Shown in pieces: positions 52,018-59,316 of a stretch of 64,000 nt of DNA. Below the pieces are notes generated by a model that made no database searches, was not told where the DNA came from, and saw nothing but the letters and a program-made list of their open reading frames with translations. Position numbers and translations under genes: made by a program. Source of the DNA: Streptomyces sp. 378 (GTDB lineage: Bacteria > Actinomycetota > Actinomycetes > Streptomycetales > Streptomycetaceae); assembly GCF_030124145.1 (NCBI RefSeq), contig NZ_JASKMS010000018.1, forward strand, positions 120,331 through 184,330, read 5' to 3'. The stretch's first letter is position 1, and the number at the start of each line of letters is the position of its first letter.

Positions 52018-52983
52018 TTACGCGTCGATACGGTTCGCAGACCGCAACCGCTGGAAGCTACGCGCGAGTAGCCGCGACACATGCATCTGCGAGACGCCGA
52101 GCTCCGCGCTGATCTGAGACTGCGTGAGATTGCTGTAGTACCGCAGCAGCAGGATCCGCTGCTCCCGCTCGGGCAGCTGGACGAGCAGGTGCCGTACGAG
52201 GTCGCGGTGCTCCACGCCGTCCAGCGCGGGATCCTCGTAGCCGAGCCGGTCCAGCAGCCCCGGCATGCCGTCGCCCTCCTGCGCGGCCTCCAGGGAGGTC
52301 GCGTGGTACGACCGTCCGGCCTCGATGCAGGACAGCACCTCGTCCTCGGTGATGCGCAGCCGCTCGGCGATCTCCGCGGTCGTCGGGGTCCGCCCGAAGG
52401 CGGTCGTCAGGTCCTCCGTCGCACTGTTGACCTGCACCCACAGCTCGTGCAGCCGGCGCGGCACATGGACGATGCGGACGTTGTCGCGGAAGTACCGCTT
52501 GATCTCGCCGACGACCGTGGGCATCGCGAAGGTCGGGAACTGCACGCCCCGGTCCGGGTCGAAGCGGTCGATGGCGTTGATGAGCCCGATCGTGCCGACC
52601 TGGACGACGTCCTCCATCGGCTCGTTGCGGGAGCGGAAACGGGCGGCGGCGTACCGCACCAGCGGAAGGTTCGCCTCGATGAGCGCCCCGCGCACGCGGT
52701 CGTGCTCCGGGGTGCCCGGCTGGAGGTCCTTGAGTTGAGCGAAGAGGACCTGGGTGAGCGCCCGGGTGTCGGCCCCACGGCTGCTCCGCTGGGGAGCCGT
52801 CTGAACGACCGGGGCGGGTTCCGTGGCCGCGCCTTGGGCGGGTGCGGCCTGCGGAGACGGAGACGGCGACTGAGGAGACGATGACTGAGGCGACGGCGAC
52901 TGAGGAGACGACGGCTGGGGTGGCGGTGGCTGAGGGGACGGTGCCTGGGGGGACGGTGCCTGAGGTGCGGTACTGGCCAGCAC
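52018..52983 (-). CDS. sigF: sporulation sigma factor SigF
   Basis: This 321-residue SigB/SigF-type factor has region 2 FRSRNEPMEDVVQVGTIGLI, NAIDRFDPDRGVQFPTFAMP, and region 4 LPEREQRILLLRYYSNLTQS, AELGVSQMHVSRLLARSFQR. The start VLASTAPQAPSPQ and the Pro/Gln/Ser repeat tail (about 8-45) fit what I recall of Streptomyces SigF, which acts late in spore maturation. GTG 52983 has GTGGAG 8 nt upstream. Four GTCAACTC copies precede it. It is one of two adjacent paralogs and about 75% similar to its neighbour in region 2 by eye. Confidence 0.8.
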   Translation of the reverse strand: MLASTAPQAPSPQAPSPQPPPPQPSSPQSPSPQSSSPQSPSPSPQAAPAQGAATEPAPVVQTAPQRSSRGADTRALTQVLFAQLKDLQPGTPEHDRVRGALIEANLPLVRYAAARFRSRNEPMEDVVQVGTIGLINAIDRFDPDRGVQFPTFAMPTVVGEIKRYFRDNVRIVHVPRRLHELWVQVNSATEDLTTAFGRTPTTAEIAERLRITEDEVLSCIEAGRSYHATSLEAAQEGDGMPGLLDRLGYEDPALDGVEHRDLVRHLLVQLPEREQRILLLRYYSNLTQSQISAELGVSQMHVSRLLARSFQRLRSANRIDA

Positions 52984-52984
52984 G

Positions 52985-53120
52985 GTCAACTCCACCTCGT
53001 CATCGTCAACTCATCCGTCAACTCTTCCATCAAAAGCGGTCATAGCATCACAAGACATGTGCACTGTGTGCAAGCACCCCATAACTACGTGTTGAGGAAT
53101 GAAAGCCGCACAAGTCAACT
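52985..53120 (-). promoter_or_regulatory. repeated GTCAACTC elements upstream of sigF
   Basis: The octamer GTCAACTC occurs at 52985, 53005, 53017 and 53113 (spacings 20, 12 and 96 bp) in the leader of the sigF gene. The region is unusually AT-rich (TCATAGCATCACAAGACATG at about 53040). These may bind a developmental regulator. Confidence 0.45.
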
Positions 53121-53132
53121 CAAGTAACAGAA

Positions 53133-53161
53133 GAGCCCCCTGTCATGGCGACAGGGGGCTC
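53133..53161 (-). terminator. terminator of the Dabb-family operon
   Basis: Stem GAGCCCCCTGTC/GACAGGGGGCTC with a 5-nt loop lies 13 bp after the stop at 53175, and on the minus strand is followed by TTCTGTTACTT. Confidence 0.8.
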
Positions 53162-53174
53162 GGAACGGTCGGTC

Positions 53175-53468
53175 TCAGAACTGGTAGTCCGCGATCACCC
53201 ACGTGGCGAACTCCCGCCACAGCGCGACGCCCGCCTGGTGGTCCGGGTGCTCCACGTACCTTCGCAGCGCGTCCGCGTCGTCGAAGGCCGAGTTGATGGC
53301 GAAGTCGTACGCGATGGGGCGGTCGCTGACATTCCAGCCGAGCTCCCAGAAGCGGATCTCGGGGATCGTGCCCTCAAGCGCGCGGAAGGCCTCGACGCCC
53401 TCCACGACCCGGGCGTCGTCGCGCTCGACACCCTCACCGAGCTTGAACAGAACCAGGTGGCGGATCAT
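53175..53468 (-). CDS. Dabb (dimeric alpha/beta barrel) family protein
   Basis: This 97-residue protein starts MIRHLVLFKLGEGVERDDAR and contains EIRFWELGWNVSDRPIAYDF and HPDHQAGVALWREFATWVI, the stress-responsive A/B barrel pattern. Members range from stress proteins to small enzymes such as polyketide-like cyclases. Its ATG overlaps the stop of the small membrane protein gene (TGATG), so the two are coupled. Confidence 0.85.
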   Translation of the reverse strand: MIRHLVLFKLGEGVERDDARVVEGVEAFRALEGTIPEIRFWELGWNVSDRPIAYDFAINSAFDDADALRRYVEHPDHQAGVALWREFATWVIADYQF

Positions 53469-53644
53469 CACTTTCCTCCCTTTGCGACCCACGTGGCGAA
53501 GTCGCCGAGGGCCCCGGCGGCGTCCGAGATGCCCTGGAACCCTATGAGGACGTAGTCGCTCGCCGTCTCGGGGTCCGTGATGATCACGTACAGCGCGAAG
53601 ACCACAAGGGCGTAGACGGCGACCTTCTTCGCGTTCACCGCCAT
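53468..53644 (-). CDS. small membrane protein, 58 residues
   Basis: The frame is MAVNAKKVAVYALVVFALYV followed by IITDPETASDYVLIGFQGIS and ending DFATWVAKGGK. One transmembrane helix is at about 7-24. It is coupled to the Dabb gene. ATG 53644 follows GGGGAGGCCGCG. The function is unknown. Confidence 0.75.
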   Translation of the reverse strand: MAVNAKKVAVYALVVFALYVIITDPETASDYVLIGFQGISDAAGALGDFATWVAKGGK

Positions 53645-53657
53645 CGCGGCCTCCCCT

Positions 53658-53713
53658 GTCACTGGTTCCCGTGCAGCGCACATGTGTCACTGGTGTGCGT
53701 GCAGCGCACATGA
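53658..53713. repeat. 28-bp tandem duplication upstream of the small membrane protein
   Basis: Two copies starting GTCACTGGT and ending GTGCAGCGCACATG (53658-53685, 53686-53713) agree at 24 of 28 positions. TGCAGCGCA within each is near-palindromic. They lie 14 bp before the gene and could be paired operator sites. Confidence 0.7.
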
Positions 53714-53751
53714 TCGCACGAAGGACCGATCACCCGAAGGGGCGGACGCAC

Positions 53752-53781
53752 GAAGGGCCCCGCCTGACGACGGGGCCCTTC
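53752..53781 (-). terminator. terminator of tRNA-Ser(CGA)
   Basis: Stem GAAGGGCCCCG/CGGGGCCCTTC with an 8-nt loop lies 5 bp beyond the tRNA 3' end. Confidence 0.75.
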
Positions 53782-53786
53782 TCAAG

Positions 53787-53871
53787 CGGTAGCGGAGGGA
53801 TTTGAACCCTCGGTGACTTGCGCCACACTCGCTTTCGAGGCGAGCTCCTTCGGCCGCTCGGACACGCTACC
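53787..53871 (-). tRNA. tRNA-Ser(CGA)
   Basis: This 85-nt class II tRNA has acceptor GGTAGCG/CGCTACC with discriminator G, anticodon stem CTCGC/GCGAG around CTCGAAA (CGA at 53835-53837 on the complement), a long variable arm and T-arm GAGGGTTCAAATCCCTC. CCA is not encoded. Confidence 0.95.
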
Positions 53872-53915
53872 GAGGGAGACCTTACAGCAAGGTGCCGCGT
53901 GCTTCGAAATCGGTA

Positions 53916-54347
53916 TCAGCGCCCTCGGAAGAACTCGGTGAGCAGCTCGGCGCACTGCTCGGCGAGCACTCCCCCGATCACCTCGGGCCGGTGGTTGAGC
54001 CTCCGATCGCGCACGAGATCCCAGAGGGAGCCGACCGCGCCGGCCTTCTCGTCGCGGGCGCCGTAGACGAGCCGGTCGACGCGGGACTGCTGGATCGCGC
54101 CCGCGCACATCGTGCAGGGCTCCAGCGTCACCACGAGGGTGCAGCCGGTGAGCCGCCACGCGCCGAGCGCCGCCGCGGCCCGCCGCAGGGCGAGGACCTC
54201 CGCGTGGGCCGTCGGATCACCACCGGCCTCGCGTTCGTTGTGCCCGGCCGCGAGCACGGTCGTGCCGTCCGGGGCCAGGACGAGGGCGCCGACGGGGACG
54301 TCCCCGCCCCGGACGGCCTCGGCGGCCTCGTCCAGGGCGAGTCGCAT
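53916..54347 (-). CDS. tadA: tRNA-specific adenosine deaminase
   Basis: This 143-residue enzyme changes A34 to inosine in tRNA-Arg(ACG), a substrate encoded in this window at 28.1 kb. The zinc site is visible: PTAHAEVLALR (His and catalytic Glu) and TLEPCTMCAGA (two Cys). GGDVPVGALV and GHNEREAGGDP are typical. ATG 54347 is the only standard start, but the codons before it (DPWRPA) also look like the family N-terminus, so the protein may be a few residues longer from a non-standard start. The gene follows its companion by 56 bp. Confidence 0.93.
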   Translation of the reverse strand: MRLALDEAAEAVRGGDVPVGALVLAPDGTTVLAAGHNEREAGGDPTAHAEVLALRRAAAALGAWRLTGCTLVVTLEPCTMCAGAIQQSRVDRLVYGARDEKAGAVGSLWDLVRDRRLNHRPEVIGGVLAEQCAELLTEFFRGR

Positions 54348-54403
54348 CGCGGGCCGCCAGGGGTCCCGGACCGGATCCGGCGGTGCCGGGGTGGCGGGAC
54401 CGG

Positions 54404-54946
54404 TCAGCGGACGGTCTCCAGGGTCTCCGAGGCGCCCAGGGACTCGGCGATCTCGTTGACGGCGTCCGTCGCCAGCGAGCGCAGTTCCTTCTCGCTCACG
54501 CCGAGGTCGTCCAGGATCAGGGCGTCGCCGACCGGACCGTGCGGCACGGCCTCGGTGGAGGCGGCGGGCCCGGCGTCGTCGTCGGTATCGTCCTCGTCGT
54601 CGTCGGAATCACCGTCCTCGGTGCCGTCGAGGTCGAGGGCGTCGAGGACGTCCCCGTCGTCCGGATCGCGGCCGAGCAGCTCGTCGGTGAGCAGGATCTC
54701 GCCGTAGCTGCTGCGGGCAGCGGCGGCGGCGTCCGAGACGTAGATGCGAGGGTCTTCCTCGCCGTCCACGCGGACGACGCCGAACCAGGCGTCCTCCTGC
54801 TCGATGAGCACGAGCACCGTGTCCTCGTCGGGGGAGGCTTCACGGGCGAGGTCGGCCAGATCCGACAGGGTTTCCACATCGTCGAGCTCTGTGTCGCTCG
54901 CTTCCCACCCGTCTTCGGTGCGCGCGAGCAGTGCGGCGAAGTACAC
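54404..54946 (-). CDS. tRNA adenosine deaminase-associated protein
   Basis: This 180-residue acidic protein begins MYFAALLARTEDGWEASDTE and ends with a helical SEKELRSLATDAVNEIAESL. The middle (about 105-130) is an Asp/Glu run. It is known in actinobacteria only by its fixed place upstream of tadA. GTG 54946 is the start. The rest of 54947-55221 upstream holds no recognisable gene. Confidence 0.85.
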   Translation of the reverse strand: MYFAALLARTEDGWEASDTELDDVETLSDLADLAREASPDEDTVLVLIEQEDAWFGVVRVDGEEDPRIYVSDAAAAARSSYGEILLTDELLGRDPDDGDVLDALDLDGTEDGDSDDDEDDTDDDAGPAASTEAVPHGPVGDALILDDLGVSEKELRSLATDAVNEIAESLGASETLETVR

Positions 54947-55221
54947 CGTGACTCTCCCACTGGTCTTAGGCGTGCCGGTTGGGGGTCCCCCCGGCGGAGG
55001 TTACGGGCGGGGAGTGCTCGTCCGAGCCCCACCCACTCGGAATCGTGGCAGAAACAAGGCGTTCAGGGGACGTCTTCGGCCCCCTGTGTCCGGCAGTTCC
55101 GCTCGCACGCCCGTTGCCGCCACCTGCGGATCGTACGCGGCTTTGCCCCGCTCCACGCACGGTCGACCGCGACAACCTCCGCGCGGTTCGTGATCTTTGC
55201 CGGGGGTTTCCACCCCGTTCC

Positions 55222-55488
55222 CTACCAGCGGAACGTGCGCATGCGCATCGCGTGGCGCAGCCGGGCCGTCTTGGCGCGGCGCGGCTGGACGCGGTCGCGC
55301 AGTTCCCGGGCCTCGGCCAGATCGCGCAGGAACCGGGCGCGACGCCGACGGCGCTCGGCGTCGGACTCCTCGGCCCCGTCCGCGCCGTCGGGCTCCGGGT
55401 TCGTCCCCGGCCATGCGCGCGGCGACGGCTCGTCTCGGAATTTCTCGTCTCGGAATTTCCGGTCGGGCATCAGGTTCACCATCCCCAC
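55222..55488 (-). CDS. conserved hypothetical protein, Arg-rich
   Basis: This 88-residue protein starts MGMVNLMPDRKFRDEKFRDE, where KFRDE is an exact duplication in DNA (TCGTCTCGGAATTTC twice), and ends RRAKTARLRHAMRMRTFRW. The basic C-terminus could contact nucleic acid. It is divergent from upp across 113 bp. No domain was recognised. Confidence 0.6.
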   Translation of the reverse strand: MGMVNLMPDRKFRDEKFRDEPSPRAWPGTNPEPDGADGAEESDAERRRRRARFLRDLAEARELRDRVQPRRAKTARLRHAMRMRTFRW

Positions 55489-55601
55489 TCCATCTTTCCC
55501 ACGTTCCCCCGGACGGGCGGTTTGACGCCGGTGCTCGCGCGCGGCCGTACAGCGGGCTTGCCGTGCGGACCGGTGGATCCCGCCCGGTTACTGTTGTGGA
55601 C

Positions 55602-56237
55602 ATGCGTCTCCACGTCGTCGACCACCCTCTGGTCGCCCACAAACTCACCACCCTGCGCGACCAGCGCACCGACTCCGCGACCTTCCGCCGCCTCGCCGAC
55701 GAGCTGGTCACCCTGCTCGCCTACGAGGCCACGCGTGACGTGCGTACCGAACAGGTCGACATCCAGACGCCGGTCGCGCGGACCACGGGCGTCAAGCTGT
55801 CCCATCCGCGGCCGCTGGTGGTGCCGATCCTGCGGGCCGGGCTCGGCATGCTGGACGGCATGGTCCGGCTGCTGCCGACCGCCGAGGTGGGCTTCCTCGG
55901 CATGATCCGCAACGAGGAGACGCTCCAGGCCTCCACGTACGCGACGCGCATGCCCGAGGACCTGTCGGGGCGTCAGGTGTATGTGCTCGACCCGATGCTC
56001 GCCACCGGCGGCACGCTGGTCGCGGCGATCCGGGAGCTGATCCGGCGCGGCGCCGACGACGTGACCGCCGTGGTGCTGCTGGCGGCCCCGGAAGGCGTCG
56101 AGATCATGGAGCGCGAGCTCGCGGGTACGCCGGTGACGGTCGTGACCGCCTCGGTCGACGAGCGGCTGAACGAGCACGGCTACATCGTGCCGGGCCTCGG
56201 AGACGCGGGGGACCGGATGTACGGATCCGCCGAGTAG
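55602..56237 (+). CDS. upp: uracil phosphoribosyltransferase
   Basis: This 211-residue pyrimidine salvage enzyme makes UMP from uracil and PRPP. It starts MRLHVVDHPLVAHKLTTLRD and has VPILRAGLGMLDG, GMIRNEETLQ, the PRPP loop VLDPMLATGGT and the uracil-binding EHGYIVPGLGDAGDRMYG end. All parts are complete. TACTGT at 55589-55594 is 7 bp before the ATG, so translation may be leaderless. Confidence 0.97.
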   Translation: MRLHVVDHPLVAHKLTTLRDQRTDSATFRRLADELVTLLAYEATRDVRTEQVDIQTPVARTTGVKLSHPRPLVVPILRAGLGMLDGMVRLLPTAEVGFLGMIRNEETLQASTYATRMPEDLSGRQVYVLDPMLATGGTLVAAIRELIRRGADDVTAVVLLAAPEGVEIMERELAGTPVTVVTASVDERLNEHGYIVPGLGDAGDRMYGSAE

Positions 56238-56251
56238 GGCCCGGGGGGCCC

Positions 56252-56426
56252 GCGGGTACACCCTCGTGGGCCTGCGGGCACGCACCCGGTGACCTGCGGG
56301 TACACCCTCGTGGGCCTGCGGGCACGCTCTCGGGGACCCGTGGGCGCACCCTCATGGGCCTGCGGGCAGGCTCTCGGAGACGTACAGGTACACCCCCGGG
56401 ACCCCTGGGCGCGCCCTCGGGGACGT
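56252..56426. repeat. 44-bp tandem repeat, about four copies, between upp and LytR_C genes
   Basis: Units aligned on GCGGGTACACCCTCGTGGGC start at 56252, 56296, 56340 and 56384. The first two are nearly identical and the later ones diverge. They fill the gap between two convergent genes. Confidence 0.85.
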
Positions 56427-56428
56427 GC

Positions 56429-57067
56429 TCAGCAGCCCTTTCCGGACGGCGTCGGCTCGGGCCTGGCCAGCTTGGTCAGGGCCCGGTCGGCGTCGCGCTG
56501 TTTCGCCAGCTCCTTGAAGGCGTCGCCGATGACGAGGTCGACGGCAGCGCCCTTGCGGGCGGCCTCGGTCCGTCGTTCGGCGCCCGGGAGCTGGGTGCCG
56601 AGCACGGGCAGCGTGGTGTCGAGCGCGGTGGCCGGGCCGAGCAGCAGCCCGGTGCCCTTGACCTTCTTGTCGTACTGCTTGGTCGCGTTGCCCACGTCGC
56701 CGATCTTGAAGCCGCGCTTCTTGAGCTCGTCGGCGGTCTTCTTCGCCAGACCGGCGCGGGTGGTGGCGTTGAGTACGTTCACGGTGATCGTGCGCGGCTC
56801 GGGCAGGGGCTTGGCGCTGGGCGAGGCGCTCGCCTTGGTTTCGACGCCGCAGTCCGTCCCGTCACCGGCCGCCGAAGCCTTTCTGCCGCCGCCGGTGAAG
56901 ACGTCGATGAGCTGCAGCGTGCCCCACCCGCCCACGCCGAGGACGACAACGGACGCGACGGTCAGGACGACGAGCCTGCCGCGCCGCCGGGGCCGGCGCA
57001 TCTTGGGGTACTTGTTGCCCGTGATGCGGTACTTGCCGCCCATGCCGGGGGGAGTCAGCATGCTCAT
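56429..57067 (-). CDS. LytR C-terminal domain protein, membrane-anchored
   Basis: This 212-residue protein has a basic N-terminus (GKYRITGNKYPKMRRPRRRG), one TM helix (about 32-52; LVVLTVASVVVLGVGGWG), a low-complexity linker and a LytR_C domain (about 92-190; TITVNVLNATTRAGLAKKTA, DVGNATKQYDKKVKGTG). Unlike LCP transferases it lacks the catalytic domain. It probably works at the cell wall. The ATG at 57067 or 57061 may be used. Confidence 0.87.
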   Translation of the reverse strand: MSMLTPPGMGGKYRITGNKYPKMRRPRRRGRLVVLTVASVVVLGVGGWGTLQLIDVFTGGGRKASAAGDGTDCGVETKASASPSAKPLPEPRTITVNVLNATTRAGLAKKTADELKKRGFKIGDVGNATKQYDKKVKGTGLLLGPATALDTTLPVLGTQLPGAERRTEAARKGAAVDLVIGDAFKELAKQRDADRALTKLARPEPTPSGKGC

Positions 57068-57164
57068 GAGCGCAGCGTAGTGCGCCCGGGCGACGATGCC
57101 TACTAGATGATCATTCGACGTCGCCCAGTGGAACCCGAAAGGGCCAACCCGCGACCTGCGGGGG

Positions 57165-57461
57165 TCAGTCGAGTTCGAGCACGCGTGCGTGCAGCACCTG
57201 GCGCTGCTGGAGTGCCGCCCGCACCGCGCGGTGCAGTCCGTCCTCCAGGTACAGGTCGCCCTGCCACTTCACGACGTGCGCGAAGAGGTCGCCGTAGAAC
57301 GTGGAGTCCTCGGCGAGCAGTGTTTCCAGATCGAGCTGACCCTTGGTCGTCACGAGCTGATCGAGGCGGACCGGGCGCGGCGCGACGTCCGCCCACTGCC
57401 GGGTGCTTTCCCGGCCGTGGTCGGGGTACGGCCGGCCGTTTCCGATGCGCTTGAAGATCAC
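57165..57461 (-). CDS. small conserved protein with ParB-like motif
   Basis: This 98-residue protein starts MIFKRIGNGRPYPDHGREST and contains RPVRLDQLVTTKGQLDLETL and LYLEDGLHRAVRAALQQRQV. The DGLHR motif and order of strands resemble the ParB/Srx nuclease-like fold. I recall homologs labelled VapB-family antitoxins in automatic annotations, but no toxin gene is adjacent, so I would not call it an antitoxin. It lies 97 bp upstream of the LytR_C gene on the same strand. Confidence 0.75.
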   Translation of the reverse strand: MIFKRIGNGRPYPDHGRESTRQWADVAPRPVRLDQLVTTKGQLDLETLLAEDSTFYGDLFAHVVKWQGDLYLEDGLHRAVRAALQQRQVLHARVLELD

Positions 57462-57976
57462 ACGGAAAGCCTACCGGTCAAGACCTTCCGGGCGCAGCCA
57501 TGGCGCCCCAGTGCGGCGCTGAAAAAAACCCCACAAGGCGGTATGAACCGGGAACCTCCCGTCCCTGAGGTGACCGCCCGCGCCGCCGCCCTTCCGCCGG
57601 AGCCCCTGCGGATCGCCTCGGGCCACGTCTTCCCCGGCCCGGCCCTCGACCCGGGCGTCCGGGCGGCCCGGCACGCGAATTCGCTCGAAAGGAGTCGGCG
57701 TCAGGGATCGGCGTCAGGAGTCGGCGTCCTCTTCGTGCCGCGGGTTCCGAAGGGCGTACCCGCCGAGGTCCTCGCCCGGCTCGGCCGCGCGACCGGCACG
57801 CCCTCGGGACATCGCCGGCCCGGTCGGTGGGGACGAGGATCGGGCCGGAGATCAGGCGCTCACGCGCTCGCTGCTCGGGGCGGCGAGGCGTTCCCTGCGG
57901 CGGAGGCGTTCGGGGCGGCGAGGCGTTCGGGGCGGCGGAGACGTCGGTCGGGCCGCCTCCGCCGTCGCGTCTCGGG
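57462..57976. other. gene-poor interval with short repeats
   Basis: No convincing gene was found in 515 bp. Notable are an A-tract (CTGAAAAAAACCCC at about 57518), three GTCGGCGTC/ATCGGCGTC-type copies at about 57695-57730 and GCGGCGAGGCGTTC-type repeats at about 57880-57940. Confidence 0.5.
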
Positions 57977-58117
57977 TCAGCCGCGTTCCCTTTCCCCGGG
58001 TCGTTTCCGCGTGTCCGGCTCGGGCCGGGACGGTTCGGGGCGGGGCGGCCGGGGGGCGTTGCGGGCGGCCTCCGCGCGCACCAGGGCGCGCAGGACGGCG
58101 TACGGGTCTTGACGCAT
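57977..58117 (-). CDS. short basic hypothetical protein, 46 residues
   Basis: The frame MRQDPYAVLRALVRAEAARN followed by APRPPRPEPSRPEPDTRKRP runs from ATG 58117 to a TGA at 57977. CGAGGAACAGCC precedes the ATG. The helical start and Arg/Pro-rich end look like a small conserved Streptomyces protein. It lies downstream of two coupled small genes and may share their transcript. Confidence 0.5.
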   Translation of the reverse strand: MRQDPYAVLRALVRAEAARNAPRPPRPEPSRPEPDTRKRPGERERG

Positions 58118-58171
58118 GGCTGTTCCTCGTCATTCCTCGTCGTTCCTGTTCCGTGCGGGCTGCCGGCCGGG

Positions 58172-58510
58172 TCAGCAGCGCAGGACTTCGGAACGCAGGG
58201 GGCGAGGGTCGTACGGCGGGCTCGGCGGCACGGGCCCGGAGCGGTGCGCGGGGGACGCGGGCCCGGGAGTCCGGAGCGGGGCGGGGCTCGGTGGGACGGC
58301 GGTGCGGCGGGAGCCTCTGACCGGCGGGCGCAGGGCGGAGTCGAGGACGTCGCACTCGACGGTGGTGCTCTCCCCGGAGACGGCGGCCGTCGGCCCCGCG
58401 TGGGCCTCGGCGTGGGCGCCCGGCACGAGCAGGGCGAGCAGCAGGACGAGCACCCGCAGCCAGGTGTTCCGGCGCGGGCCGCGGGAGACCGGCTGCGGGG
58501 CGGAGGTCAC
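58172..58510 (-). CDS. hypothetical secreted or membrane protein
   Basis: This 112-residue protein has a basic start (RGPRRNTWLR), one hydrophobic segment (VLVLLLALLVPGAHAEAHA, likely a signal peptide) and a Pro/Ser/Arg-rich tail ending in Cys. Two other Cys-containing elements are in TTVECDVLD. The GTG at 58510 overlaps the stop of the upstream gene (GTGA), so it is coupled. The function is unknown. Confidence 0.65.
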   Translation of the reverse strand: MTSAPQPVSRGPRRNTWLRVLVLLLALLVPGAHAEAHAGPTAAVSGESTTVECDVLDSALRPPVRGSRRTAVPPSPAPLRTPGPASPAHRSGPVPPSPPYDPRPLRSEVLRC

Positions 58511-59253
58511 GGGAGGTCGTTTCCGCCGTGCGAGGGCCGTTCATCGCGCCGGCCGCGAGATCCGCCCGCTCGGCGTATGCCGGTGCCCGCGGCGCGCGGC
58601 CGTGACGGTCCCGGTGGCTCGGACCGGTCGTTCTCCGGGGGCGGGGTGGGGGCGTGCGGCTCACGGGGCGATGAGGGGTGCGGGCCGTGCGGCTCGCCGG
58701 GGGATGACGGGTGCGGGCCGTGCGGCTCACGGGGCGATGAGGGGTCCGGGCCGTGCGGGTCGGGCGGCCAGGTGTCCTGGGCGCCGTGCGGTGGGGTCCG
58801 GCCGGGTTGTTCGCGTGGGCCGGGGTTCCGGGGCGTCTGCGGGTCGGGTGGCCAGGTGTGCTGCGGGTCGGGTGGTGGGGTCCGGCCGGGTTGTTCGCGT
58901 GGGCCGGGGTTCCGGGGCGTCTGCGGGTCGGGTGGCCAGGTGTGCTGCGGGTCGGGTGGTGGGGTCCGGCCGGGTTGTTCGCGTGGGCCGGGGTTCCGGG
59001 GCGTCTGCGGGTCGGGTGGCCAGGTGTGCTGCGGGTCGGGTGGTGGGGTCCGGCCGGGTTGTTCGCGTGGGCCCGGGCCCCGGGGCGCCTGCGGGTCGGG
59101 TGGCCAGGGGGCGGGCGGCCCGGGCGGTCGGTGAGGGGGCCGTCCGTGTCGTTCGCGGCCCTGCCGGGCAGGGGGTATCGGGCCGTCGGGCGCGCGGTCG
59201 GGGTCGGTGTCGTGCTCCCGGCCCGAAGGGGAGCCGCTCGGTGGCTCGGCCAT
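58507..59253 (-). CDS. Pro-rich repeat protein
   Basis: This 248-residue low-complexity protein consists of 28-residue repeats (REQPGRTPPPDPQHTW, PPDPQTPRNPGP), then three 11-residue PHGPHPSSPRE-type repeats. No domain or signal peptide is visible. The GTGA overlap with the next gene and the clean ATG start support that it is translated. The DNA repeat is probably unstable. Confidence 0.6.
   Translation of the reverse strand: MAEPPSGSPSGREHDTDPDRAPDGPIPPARQGRERHGRPPHRPPGPPAPWPPDPQAPRGPGPREQPGRTPPPDPQHTWPPDPQTPRNPGPREQPGRTPPPDPQHTWPPDPQTPRNPGPREQPGRTPPPDPQHTWPPDPQTPRNPGPREQPGRTPPHGAQDTWPPDPHGPDPSSPREPHGPHPSSPGEPHGPHPSSPREPHAPTPPPENDRSEPPGPSRPRAAGTGIRRAGGSRGRRDERPSHGGNDLP
58801..59136 (-). repeat. 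84-bp tandem repeat, four copies, in the Pro-rich gene
   Basis: Copies aligned on GCCGGGTTGTTCGCGTGGG start at 58801, 58885, 58969 and 59053. The inner two are identical or nearly so and the last diverges. A separate 33-bp repeat (three copies) lies at about 58657-58755. Both periods are multiples of three. Confidence 0.92.
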
Positions 59254-59316
59254 GGTTCATGCTCGGGTCCGGCCGCGGAGGCGCGCCACCCGGGCGGGCC
59301 AGGTGGACGACAGGCC

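Noticed and set aside
56252..56426. CRISPR-like 44-bp repeats
   Set aside because: Contiguous tandem units without distinct spacers; units decay progressively, as in a minisatellite.
57165..57461. VapB-type antitoxin of a toxin-antitoxin pair
   Set aside because: No PIN-domain or other toxin gene is adjacent, and the DGLHR motif fits a ParB-like fold better.
58801..59136. CRISPR-like array of regularly spaced repeats
   Set aside because: Repeat and interval are both conserved between units, the period is a multiple of three and lies inside a reading frame; there are no unique spacers and no cas genes.
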